The notes under the pieces: generated by a model
Database searches by the model: none
The model's input: the letters and a program-made list of their open reading frames with translations, nothing else
What the model was told of the DNA's origin: nothing
Translations under genes and position numbers: made by a program
Shown here: in pieces, positions 6,151 to 12,666 of the stretch
Position numbering within the stretch: position 1 is the first letter of the stretch
Layout of the letters: every line of letters begins with the position of its first letter
From: an uncultured Actinomycetes bacterium
GTDB lineage: Bacteria > Actinomycetota > Acidimicrobiia > Acidimicrobiales > Microtrichaceae
NCBI GenBank assembly: GCA_903953195.1
Contig: CAJBIS010000025.1
Span: 1 to 12,666 of the forward strand
DNA: 12,666 nt
Reading direction: 5' to 3'

Positions 6151-8308
6151 ACTGAGCGAACTCGTCGAGCGCGGCGAGTGACGCGGCATGGGCCTGTTCG
6201 AACTGGGCCCGGGACCGGTCCCGCCAGGCCGAGGCGTCTGGTCCGGTGAGCTCGAGCACGGCGTCGACGGCCCGGTCGGTCCAGTCGTTCGGGGCGAGTA
6301 CGACCCCGCCGTCGCCCACGGTGTCGCGCACGAAGCCCACGTCGGTGGCGACGACCGGCACGCCGGCGCGGTTGGCCTCGATGATCACGTTGCCCTGGCC
6401 CTCGGGGTTCCGAGTCGGGAACACGAAGACGTGCAGTCCGGCGAGGAACCGGTCGCGGGCTGCCGGGTCCACCGGTCCGAGATAGGTGATCTCCGGCCGC
6501 TCCGCGGCGGTCGCGACGATCGGTGCCGTCGTGTCGTCGCACGGTCCGGCGAGGACGAGTCGGGCGTCCGGCCGGTGCCGGAGCAGGTCGTCGAAGGTCG
6601 CGAGCACGGTGTCGACGCCCTTGCGGAGTGTGATGTTGGAGAGGAACCCGATCGTCGTGGGCAAGGGCGGAGCAGGGGTCTCCGGAGCGGCGACCGGCAG
6701 GCACCACGCGTTGCTGACGACCCGGACGTCCCGGACGCCGAGCGGTCGCAGCGCGTCGCTCATGCCGTCGGTCAGCGCCAGGTGCACCGCGTCGCGTCCT
6801 GATGCGGCGAACAGCGCTCGAGCGGCGAAGCGATGCGGCGACGTCGGATCCATGTAGGTCTGGATCTCGTGGTGCAGGACGACGATTCGGCGTCGGCCAC
6901 GAGCCGCCAGGACGACGGGAACGAACCCGAGCATGCTCCAGGTCTCGGGCACGGAGACGTAGACCGCGCGGGGTGCCCGGGGCGCGAGCATCGTGGCCGC
7001 ACCCGCGACAGCGGCGGTCAGTCGACGACCGAGGCGCCGGATCCGGGAGGGATCGGCGTGGGAGACGTCGAGCCGTCGGCACACGACGCCTCGGTCCTCG
7101 AGCGCCGCGGTCATGCGCTCGGTGACGTCGGCCGCGCCGGTGAGCGGCGGCGGGAACGGCCCGGCGACGAGCAGATCGGTGCCCGCCCGCCGACCCGGTC
7201 GGTTTCGGGCCCGGACCATGGCGGCGGCGAGTCCGTCGACCGTCGTCTCGACCCCGTGCCGCGCCCGCGTCTCGGCCGCGATGTCGCTCCGCCGCGACAG
7301 CCAGACCTCGCGCTCGCCCCACGCGCGGGTCATCGCGTCCGCCAGGCCCGCTGGTGTCGACGGGTCGACGAGCACGCCGTTCCGACCGTCCACCAGCGCG
7401 TCGATCTCGGGGCTGTGCGGTGCATCGCGCACCGTCACCATCGGGATGCCGAACCACATCGACTGGATGACGTTCAGCCCGACGTAGCCGGCACTCACCG
7501 ACGCAACCGCGCCATCGAACACCGACTGCAGCGCGGGGACGTCGAGCGCGTCGATGGCGCCGTGGAAGTGCACGCGGTCGTCCACGCCCGCATCGGCGGC
7601 CCGTTGTCGGAGCGTCGACTCGAGTGGGCCGGAGCCGACGAACTCGAGGGTGGCGTCGCTGCCCAGGCCGTTCCGCGTCGCGAGCACGAAGGCGTCGAGC
7701 AGGTCGCCGACGCCCTTGGACTCGACCAGCCGTCCACACGACACGAACGCCGTACCTGCCGGGCCGTCAGCGCGCACCGGCACGGCGTCGGCGGCGCGGT
7801 AGATGCCGTTCGGCGCGGCCACGACGTCGACCCCGGGGTAGGACCGACGAGCCGCGTCCGCGCCCGGCTCCGTGTAGACGGCGAGCGTGCCGGCGAGCCG
7901 GGCCTGCGCGTGGCGCAGACGCAGTGCCGTGGGCGACGAGCCGCCCTGACCCTCCACGTGACCCCACACCACCGTCGGGCGGCGGAGCGCCCGGCGGACT
8001 CCGGCGATCACCCAGGTCGTGACGATGCGCGGGTTGAACTCGAGCACCGCGGTCCGGGCTCCGACGCCGGGCCGGACCGCGGCCGGTTGCGCGAGCAGAC
8101 GACGGCCGACGAGCCAGTGGTTCCTGATCCGCTTCGTCACGACCGGATCGTCGGTGGTGCGGACCGTCGGGTCGAAGTGTTCGTCGCCGACGACAAGGTC
8201 GAGCGGGACGTCGTCACGCTCACGGAGCAGCGAGAAGAGCGCCACCCGGTAGTCGGGGGTCGACCCCTGCACGACGACGTCGACCGCGGAACGGGATCGG
8301 CGGCTCAC
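6128..8308 (-). CDS. Tandem double-domain GT4-type glycosyltransferase (two glycosyltransferases in one chain)
   Basis: This 726-residue cytoplasmic protein is made of two complete GT-B glycosyltransferases, so it may add two sugars to the lipid-linked repeat unit. Domain 1 (about 8-370) starts with the N-terminal fold DVVVQGSTPDYRVALF and has CGRLVESKGVGDLLDAF (191-207) and AGYVGLNVIQSMWFGIPMV (273-291). Domain 2 (about 376-722) starts with LLVAGPFPPPLTGAADV and has LSNITLRKGVDTVL (556-569) and PEGQGNVIIEANRAGVPVV (635-653), which carries the GT4 E-x7-E pair (Glu636, Glu644). Domain 1 lacks both of those glutamates (Gly274, Gln282), as in the GNVGL-like GT4 branch. No stop separates the domains; they join near residue 374. 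The frame stays open upstream to 8653 inside the methyltransferase gene, but conserved sequence starts only after GTG 8308, which overlaps that gene's stop (GTGA). Last gene of the minus-strand operon. Sugars and linkages are unknown. Confidence 0.88.
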   Translation of the reverse strand: MSRRSRSAVDVVVQGSTPDYRVALFSLLRERDDVPLDLVVGDEHFDPTVRTTDDPVVTKRIRNHWLVGRRLLAQPAAVRPGVGARTAVLEFNPRIVTTWVIAGVRRALRRPTVVWGHVEGQGGSSPTALRLRHAQARLAGTLAVYTEPGADAARRSYPGVDVVAAPNGIYRAADAVPVRADGPAGTAFVSCGRLVESKGVGDLLDAFVLATRNGLGSDATLEFVGSGPLESTLRQRAADAGVDDRVHFHGAIDALDVPALQSVFDGAVASVSAGYVGLNVIQSMWFGIPMVTVRDAPHSPEIDALVDGRNGVLVDPSTPAGLADAMTRAWGEREVWLSRRSDIAAETRARHGVETTVDGLAAAMVRARNRPGRRAGTDLLVAGPFPPPLTGAADVTERMTAALEDRGVVCRRLDVSHADPSRIRRLGRRLTAAVAGAATMLAPRAPRAVYVSVPETWSMLGFVPVVLAARGRRRIVVLHHEIQTYMDPTSPHRFAARALFAASGRDAVHLALTDGMSDALRPLGVRDVRVVSNAWCLPVAAPETPAPPLPTTIGFLSNITLRKGVDTVLATFDDLLRHRPDARLVLAGPCDDTTAPIVATAAERPEITYLGPVDPAARDRFLAGLHVFVFPTRNPEGQGNVIIEANRAGVPVVATDVGFVRDTVGDGGVVLAPNDWTDRAVDAVLELTGPDASAWRDRSRAQFEQAHAASLAALDEFAQFILSRRT

Positions 8309-8940
8309 CGTCGGGTCTCGAGGAAGAAGCTCTCGGGTCGCGTCTCGACGTGGGCCAGATCCGGGAGCTCGCCCTGCTGGAACGACCGCTCCGTCACCTC
8401 GGTGAACCCGGCGGCGCGCATGAGTTCGGTGACGAACGCGGCGGTCGGCTGCCACCGGTGGTACGCGCCGGAGAGCGCATGACGCAACCGACCCAGGCCG
8501 TGCGGACGGTCGGCGGGGTGCGCGTGCAGGTCGTGGTTGGCACGGCGAGCCACCTCGGCATCGTCCGGTTCGCCCACCACCTGGCCGGCGATGCCGATGA
8601 AGTCGGGGAGCGCGAGCCGCAGCACGCCATCGGGTCTCAGGACTCGGTGGCACTCACCGAGCAGCCGTTCCGCCTCGCGGAGATACAGATGCTCCAACAG
8701 GTGTGACGAGTAGACGGCGTCGACGGTCCCGTCACCGAACGCAAGCGGCCGTCGGAGGTCGCAGGACCGGACCTCTCGGGACCAGGCCGGCAGGTGTGCC
8801 TCGTCGACGAGGCCGGAACGCAGTGCGACCCACCGAAGCACCGGCTGACGCGACACACGCATGGCCGGAGACCGATCGAGGTTGGTCCAGCCGTCGACGG
8901 CATGCGGTCCCGATCCGAGGTTCAACCAGATGGGGGACAC
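8305..8940 (-). CDS. Class I SAM-dependent methyltransferase (Methyltransf_11-like)
   Basis: This 211-residue cytoplasmic methyltransferase is of the small class I type often found in sugar-modification clusters. The SAM-binding motif is LNLGSG (6-11). An acidic/hydrophobic strand gives SCDLRRPLAFGDGTVDAVYS (59-78), then the post-motif SSHLLEHL (78-85) and LRPDGVLRLALPD (101-113). The C-terminal part, including HALSGAYHRW and FTEVTERSF, probably contributes the substrate side. GTG 8940 is preferred because LNLGSG follows at once and AGGA lies 7 bases upstream; a longer form is excluded by the flippase stop (8952-8950) 9 bases away. Its stop overlaps the start of the double glycosyltransferase. 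By context it could methylate a sugar or a sugar acid of the repeat unit; the substrate is not shown by the sequence. Confidence 0.85.
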   Translation of the reverse strand: MSPIWLNLGSGPHAVDGWTNLDRSPAMRVSRQPVLRWVALRSGLVDEAHLPAWSREVRSCDLRRPLAFGDGTVDAVYSSHLLEHLYLREAERLLGECHRVLRPDGVLRLALPDFIGIAGQVVGEPDDAEVARRANHDLHAHPADRPHGLGRLRHALSGAYHRWQPTAAFVTELMRAAGFTEVTERSFQQGELPDLAHVETRPESFFLETRR

Positions 8941-8949
8941 GGCGAGATC

Positions 8950-10191
8950 CTAGGTGGTGGGATCCGGCGCCGGTTCCGGTGCGCCGTCACGCTCGACCTG
9001 CCGGTAGCCGAACCACAGCAGGCCCGAGGCGATCGCTGACGAGACGACGAATCCGACGGTGTATCCCTGTTGCGCCGACCACGCGCTGCCAGCCACCAGC
9101 AGTGCCAGCGTGATCGGCGCGCTGATGAGGCGGATGCGCAGCGTCGTCGAGGCGGCGACGAGCATGCGGAGCCCGAGCAGCGCGCCGCCCGCAGCAACGG
9201 TGAGCGCCATGCCGAGTCCGAACGGCACGACCAGTGCGCGGGCTGACGCCCACGTGTCGCCGAGCAGCGCCGTGCCGAGCCCGGTCGGGACGATCACCCA
9301 GAACCCGATCCCGATGAGTGCCGCACCGACGAGCCCGATGGACACAGCTCGGAGCACCCGCCCCCTGTCCTCCTCATGGTGGCGGAGGCGGCTGAGCAGT
9401 CCCGCGTACAGACCTGAGTACAGGACGGTCAGCGGACCGAAGAGCGTGCTGACGCCGCGGACCGCGCCGACGGCGGCGGTGCCAGCGAGCGCCCCGAGCG
9501 CGAACAGCGCGATGCCGTTGACGGACTGCGAGGTGACGTTCTCGATGATGTAGCGCCCGGACGTGGTGAGGTTCTGGCGCATCCATGCCGTGGCTGAGCC
9601 CGGTGCGCACAGCGCCCGAGTTGCGGCGGTCCCGCCGACGCCGACGACAGCGCCCCCGACGCACCAGGCGACCCACACGTCGAACGAGGTGAGCTCGCCG
9701 CCGAACGCCAGCAGTCCGACGATGAAGCACGCGGCCCACGCAAGGTCGATGCCGGCGGCGCGCAGCGGCGTCGACCTGCTGAACGCGACGTACCGGAATG
9801 TGTCGAGCACACACAGCGGGACGATGCATGCCGCCAGCACGAACATCACCGGCTGGGTGGGTCCATCCGACGGCATCGCCAGGCCGATGATCGCGATCAC
9901 CGCGGCGATGGGCAGCGCCGTGACGATGGTCGCCGTGACGCCGAGTCGGGTGGCGCGGTGGTCGTGCGGGTCTGAGCCGATGAGCAGCATCTCGCCCACG
10001 AGTGCCCGAGTCACGGACTGCGCCAACAGGTACGCGGTGAAGCCGAGCGAGACCGCGCCGAAGGACGCCGGCGAACCGTTGCGGGCTGCGAACACGACGG
10101 CGACGAAGTTGGTGGCGCTGCTGATGCCGGCGGCGACGATCCCGCCGAGGGCTGACCTCGGCGCGCTGCTGCGCGGTGGCGCGTCGCTCAC
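8950..10191 (-). CDS. Wzx-like lipid-linked oligosaccharide flippase (MATE/MVF superfamily)
   Basis: This 413-residue multi-pass membrane protein has some twelve or more hydrophobic segments spread over the whole length and few charged residues, as expected for a polysaccharide exporter that flips the undecaprenyl-linked repeat unit. The N-terminal segment GGIVAAGISSATNFVAVVFAAR, followed by a substrate-path helix with FGAVSLGFTAYLLAQSVTRAL, is typical of this superfamily. The middle segment NGIALFALGALAGTAAVGAVRG and LFGPLTVLYSGLYAGLLSRL resemble the start of the second half-repeat. Sequence conservation in Wzx is low, so the call rests on topology, these segments and the position next to the polymerase and glycosyltransferases. 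The frame is open upstream to 10431 inside the ligase gene, but GTG 10191, which overlaps the ligase stop (GTGA), is the sensible start: the chain before it is polar and unrelated. The last residues (GAPEPAPDPTT) are a polar tail. Confidence 0.8.
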   Translation of the reverse strand: MSDAPPRSSAPRSALGGIVAAGISSATNFVAVVFAARNGSPASFGAVSLGFTAYLLAQSVTRALVGEMLLIGSDPHDHRATRLGVTATIVTALPIAAVIAIIGLAMPSDGPTQPVMFVLAACIVPLCVLDTFRYVAFSRSTPLRAAGIDLAWAACFIVGLLAFGGELTSFDVWVAWCVGGAVVGVGGTAATRALCAPGSATAWMRQNLTTSGRYIIENVTSQSVNGIALFALGALAGTAAVGAVRGVSTLFGPLTVLYSGLYAGLLSRLRHHEEDRGRVLRAVSIGLVGAALIGIGFWVIVPTGLGTALLGDTWASARALVVPFGLGMALTVAAGGALLGLRMLVAASTTLRIRLISAPITLALLVAGSAWSAQQGYTVGFVVSSAIASGLLWFGYRQVERDGAPEPAPDPTT

Positions 10192-11603
10192 GAAGTCGCC
10201 GAGCGGCGGGCCGGCTCCGGACCCGAGGCGGTGCCGCGGACGGGCCCGTCCACCGAGGCCGTCCGCTCGCGGCGCGGCGCGCCGATCATCGCCACTGCCG
10301 TCACCGCGAGGTAGACGAGCAGGTACCGGTCCCAGAGGTTGTTCTGGACGACCAGCGTCGTGGCCGCGGCAACCAGACCGGCGGTGGCGGTGACCTCCAT
10401 GGTCGGCCGTCGTCGGCGCGGTGCACGCCACGCGGTGCGGATGACCCGACTGAGGAACCAGATGAACGCGACGAGGGCCAACAGTCCGAGCACGCCGCCG
10501 GTGACGAGCAGCTGGAGCGCGAGCGAGTGCGCGGTCCGGGCTTCGGTGAACCCGATCCCGGTGATCGCATGGCCGCTGATCTGGTTGAGTGCGATCTCGA
10601 GCTTCTCGCTCCGGTCGGCATTGCTCAGGCCCACGGTCTGACCGGGTCGGAGCAGCCGGGACAGCGCGTCCGAGCCGGTCGAGTCCTGGCTGGTGATCGC
10701 GACGGCGCCCACGCAGAGCAGGGCGGTGATGGCGAGGACCGGGAGCGTTCGCGAACTGCGGAGCACGAGGAGGAAGGCGCCCCCGACGATCGTGCCGATC
10801 AGCGCGGCCCGGCTCCCGCTGATGAGCACTCCGACGGCGCAGATGGACGAGCAGGCGATCATCAGGGTGGCGCGCAGCCGCGACCCCCGGCCGATCGCTG
10901 CGGCGCCGGCGAAGAGTCCGAGCATCGCCGCCATGGCGAAGTGGTTCGGATGGACACTCAATCCCGACGGTCGACCCAGACTGCCCTCGGCGACGACGGC
11001 GTACACGACGCTCAGCGCCGCGCCGCCGGCGTAGATCGCGTAGAAGGTCGGGAGGAGCGACCGGTGCGATGCGAGCACGGTGGCGACCACGATGCTGGTG
11101 GTGATCGACACCACGAATCGTCCGGCGTCAGCGGCTCCGGTGGCGAGGCCGCCGGAGAAGGCACCGCCGACCAGCCCACCGGCGAGCAGGAGCAGGCCGA
11201 ACGCCACGAGCGGCCCGAGGGCGCGTCGGGCGGCTGGCGGAACGCCGTCACGCGAGATCAACGCAACGGCCACCATCGCAGCAGCCACCAGCGAGAAGTC
11301 CGAGAGCGTGAGGCCGCCGGGCCCGCGGAACGACAGCCACGTGATCCCGACCGTCGCCACCAGGAAGCACAGTGCGAACGCCTGCACCGTGGCGTTCGGC
11401 CGCAGCACGACGAGCAGCGCGACGATGACAGCGACGCCGAGCACGATCGCCGCCGGTCCGAGGGCGGCGACGGCGCTGGCGATCAGGACGGGCAGGGCGA
11501 CCCAGCCCAGCACGACCCACACTCGCCCTCCGTCGGGTCGTCGGGTCGGTCGGTCGGTCGCAGTCGTTGCGGTCATGTCGTGAGCAGGCGGTTCAACGGT
11601 CAT
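10188..11603 (-). CDS. O-antigen ligase/polymerase family membrane protein (Wzy_C, probable polymerase)
   Basis: This 471-residue multi-pass membrane protein should join repeat units into polymer at the outer face of the membrane (Wzy role), or ligate glycan to an acceptor. Hydrophobic segments run from about 28 to 440. The Wzy_C region shows GRPSGLSVHPNHFAMAAMLG (210-229), SGSRAALIG (262-270), an extracytoplasmic loop about 305-345 with Arg331, then GIGF (349-352) and AHSLALQLLVTGGVLGLL (358-375), the usual family pattern, and NNLWDRYLLVYLAV (421-434). ATG 11603 overlaps the FkbM gene stop (ATGA) and is chosen over the second in-frame ATG at 11576. The open frame further upstream is a shadow inside the FkbM gene. 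Codons 16-20 contain a GACC x4 tandem repeat that could shift the frame if units were gained or lost. In a Gram-positive-type envelope a polymerase role is more likely than ligation to lipid A. Confidence 0.85.
   Translation of the reverse strand: MTVEPPAHDMTATTATDRPTRRPDGGRVWVVLGWVALPVLIASAVAALGPAAIVLGVAVIVALLVVLRPNATVQAFALCFLVATVGITWLSFRGPGGLTLSDFSLVAAAMVAVALISRDGVPPAARRALGPLVAFGLLLLAGGLVGGAFSGGLATGAADAGRFVVSITTSIVVATVLASHRSLLPTFYAIYAGGAALSVVYAVVAEGSLGRPSGLSVHPNHFAMAAMLGLFAGAAAIGRGSRLRATLMIACSSICAVGVLISGSRAALIGTIVGGAFLLVLRSSRTLPVLAITALLCVGAVAITSQDSTGSDALSRLLRPGQTVGLSNADRSEKLEIALNQISGHAITGIGFTEARTAHSLALQLLVTGGVLGLLALVAFIWFLSRVIRTAWRAPRRRRPTMEVTATAGLVAAATTLVVQNNLWDRYLLVYLAVTAVAMIGAPRRERTASVDGPVRGTASGPEPARRSATS
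11544..11559 (-). repeat. Tetranucleotide tandem repeat (4 copies) near the start of the ligase/polymerase gene
   Basis: GGTC is repeated four times without interruption on the plus strand (GACC x4 on the coding strand), covering about codons 16-20 of the ligase/polymerase gene. Four copies is short for a contingency locus, but the unit is not a multiple of three and it lies before the first membrane helix. Confidence 0.7.
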
Positions 11604-12343
11604 TCGGCCGGGTTCGGCTCGAACAGTGCGTCGATCTGAAGGTACTCGCCGGTGGCCGGATCCCGCAGGCTGCCCACCGGGCGGACGAACCGGAACCCCC
11701 GGTCCCTCAGGAACGCCTCGATGTCGCGGAAGGTCCACTCGTCGGCGTACATCGGTTGGAACGACGCCTCGAGGATGACGTGGTCGAAGTCGCCGAGCAC
11801 CCGGGCCGCGCCGAGCAGCACCTCGCGTTCGAATCCCTGCACGTCGACCTTCAGCAGCGAGCGGCCCGCCAGGCCGTCGGAGGAGAGCTCCTCGTCGAGG
11901 GTCGTGACCGGCACGTCGACGGTGTCCGTCGGCGTGGCGTCGGGGAACGCCGCCAGGTGCCGCCGGTCGAGCGCGAGCAACGAACTGGACTGGTGGTGGC
12001 GGTTGACGTTGAGCGTCGCCGAGCCCGGCTCGCTGCCGACGGCGCTCGGCGTCACCCGGTAGCGGCCCGAGTAGCGGGTGACGAGACCGTTCAGGTGGTC
12101 GGCCATCGACGGGAGCGGTTCGAACGAGTGCACCGTGCACGCGGGCCACGTCTGCAGCGCGGCCACGGCGAACTGGCCGCGGTTCGCCCCGACGTCGATC
12201 ACCGTGTCGGGCCGCAGCCCCTGCCGTGCCAGATCGCCGACCATCCGGTGACTGGTGCGGGAGAACACCGGCCAACGGGCCGCTGCCGTGAGCATTCCCG
12301 CGACGTCGGTCACCTGTCGGATGGCCGATCGCGCTGCGCTCAC
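11600..12343 (-). CDS. FkbM-family SAM-dependent methyltransferase
   Basis: This 247-residue cytoplasmic methyltransferase of the FkbM family probably O-methylates a sugar of the polymer. Motifs in order: VIDVGANRGQFAV (48-60, SAM-binding glycine loop), SFEPLP (73-78), SAVGSEPG (100-107), TTLDEEL (147-153), LLKVDVQGFEREVLLGA (163-179, the FkbM hallmark) and ILEASFQPMY (190-199). The family's usual length is 200-280 residues, so the gene looks complete. GTG 12343 overlaps the TGA stop of the upstream glycosyltransferase gene, and its own TGA overlaps the ATG of the ligase gene, so it sits inside a run of coupled genes. FkbM proteins methylate hydroxyl groups of varied small molecules and glycans; the precise acceptor here is unknown. 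Confidence 0.92.
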   Translation of the reverse strand: MSAARSAIRQVTDVAGMLTAAARWPVFSRTSHRMVGDLARQGLRPDTVIDVGANRGQFAVAALQTWPACTVHSFEPLPSMADHLNGLVTRYSGRYRVTPSAVGSEPGSATLNVNRHHQSSSLLALDRRHLAAFPDATPTDTVDVPVTTLDEELSSDGLAGRSLLKVDVQGFEREVLLGAARVLGDFDHVILEASFQPMYADEWTFRDIEAFLRDRGFRFVRPVGSLRDPATGEYLQIDALFEPNPAE

Positions 12344-12666
12344 GTGGCCGTCCAGGTGCCGGTACCGGTGAGCTCGCCGAGGATTCGTTCGAACGCGTCG
12401 GCCTTGCCACTCACCGAGAAGTTCGCCTCGGCGTACCGACGGGCCGCGCCGCCACGTTCGCCGGGATGGCGCAGCGTGTCGAGCGCCGCCGCCACGAACG
12501 CGTTGCGGTCCGACGGTCGGACGACCACGCCCGCTCCGGACTCCACGATCGACCGGGCGGCGTCACCGTCGGGCGCGCCCGCCATGACGACGGGCCGGCC
12601 GGCGGCCAGGTACGACTGCACCTTCGATGGCACCGAGTACTCCGACGCCTCATCGGTCAGCAGCGC
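12340..12666 (-). CDS. Glycosyltransferase (GT4-like), C-terminal fragment; 5' end outside window
   Basis: The last 108 codons of a gene that enters from the right edge; the first complete codon ends exactly at base 12666. The visible part is the nucleotide-sugar binding C-terminal domain of a GT-B glycosyltransferase. It shows ALLTDEASEYSVPSKVQSYL (residues 1-20 of the fragment), followed by AAGRPVVM, ESGAGVVVRPSDR, and a closing helix with ARRYAEANFSVSGKADAFERIL. The PSK-x-x-SYLAAGRPV pattern resembles WbuB/WcaI-like enzymes and lies where the usual E-x7-E region would be. ATG-like starts inside the fragment (GTG at 12633) are not real starts because the conserved sequence continues across them. 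It is the most upstream visible gene of the minus-strand operon, coupled by a GTGA overlap to the FkbM gene. Donor and acceptor are unknown. Confidence 0.85.
   Translation of the reverse strand, partial: ALLTDEASEYSVPSKVQSYLAAGRPVVMAGAPDGDAARSIVESGAGVVVRPSDRNAFVAAALDTLRHPGERGGAARRYAEANFSVSGKADAFERILGELTGTGTWTAT

Noticed and set aside
5985..7739. 584-codon minus-strand open frame crossing the DUF4012/glycosyltransferase border.
   Set aside because: It is very rich in Arg and Pro, runs antisense to one real gene and out of frame in another, and shows no conserved segment.
6833..8482. 549-codon open frame on the plus strand opposite the double glycosyltransferase gene.
   Set aside because: Its protein is Arg/Gly/His/Asp-rich with no family motif. 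It is the expected antisense shadow of a high-GC gene, and the minus strand carries clear GT4 motifs.
8309..8653. N-terminal extension of the double glycosyltransferase to 841 residues.
   Set aside because: The extra 115 codons lie wholly inside the methyltransferase gene in another frame and read as Arg/Pro-rich shadow sequence. GTG 8308 overlaps the previous stop and starts the conserved domain.
10192..10431. N-terminal extension of the flippase to 493 residues.
   Set aside because: The 80 extra residues are polar, lie over the 3' end of the ligase gene, and precede a good GTGA-coupled start.
10176..11639. 487-codon open frame on the plus strand opposite the ligase/polymerase gene.
   Set aside because: It is highly charged and of low complexity with no recognisable motif, while the opposite strand encodes a coherent multi-pass membrane protein with Wzy_C motifs.
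11604..12410. N-terminal extension of the ligase/polymerase to 740 residues.
   Set aside because: It lies over the FkbM gene in another frame and has no hydrophobic segments. ATG 11603 in an ATGA overlap is the natural start.
1..12666. Search by eye for CRISPR arrays, tRNA genes, transposases, inverted terminal repeats or phage genes.
   Set aside because: None was seen. The repeats found are short tandem units tied to genes, not spacer arrays or element ends.

Overview
The window is GC-rich, gene-dense bacterial DNA with many GTG starts. It carries a surface or extracellular polysaccharide locus of the Wzx/Wzy-dependent type. I favour a high-GC actinobacterium, possibly the Acidimicrobiia/Ilumatobacter group. 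Reasons are the codon bias, a secreted protein ending in a LAFTG class-E-type sortase signal, a DUF4012 membrane protein, and a fused Wzz/BY-kinase chain. The taxonomic placement is inference. No tRNA, rRNA, CRISPR array, insertion sequence or phage gene was seen.

Layout. (1) Plus strand, 1-1161: the 3' end of a GDP-L-fucose synthase gene, overlapping by 4 bases a small phosphoglycosyl transferase that would start the lipid-linked repeat unit. (2) Convergent to it, minus strand, 1292-2890: a polysaccharide co-polymerase/tyrosine autokinase ending in a (Gly-Tyr)7 tail. The gap between the two holds a long hairpin and a short tandem repeat, with five TGATCA palindromes in about 80 bases. (3) After a divergent intergenic region (2891-3111), plus strand, 3112-6150: a small secreted LAFTG-anchored protein, a hairpin, and a large DUF4012 protein with an added multi-pass membrane region. 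(4) Convergent to that, minus strand, 12666 down to 6128: a tightly packed operon read in the order partial glycosyltransferase, FkbM-type methyltransferase, O-antigen ligase/polymerase, Wzx-like flippase, class I methyltransferase, and a tandem double-GT4 glycosyltransferase. Four of the five junctions in this operon, and the junction in block 1, are 4-base ATGA/GTGA overlaps. The last gene overlaps the DUF4012 gene tail to tail by 23 bases.

How it may work together (inference from families). GDP-fucose is one donor sugar. The phosphoglycosyl transferase loads the first sugar phosphate on undecaprenyl phosphate. The glycosyltransferases (at least three GT-B domains here) extend the unit and the two methyltransferases may cap or decorate it. 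The flippase exports it, the Wzy-like protein polymerises it, and the kinase/co-polymerase controls chain length through phosphorylation of its tyrosine tail. The sortase-type protein and the DUF4012 protein are the least understood members and could link the polymer to the cell surface; nothing in the sequence proves this.
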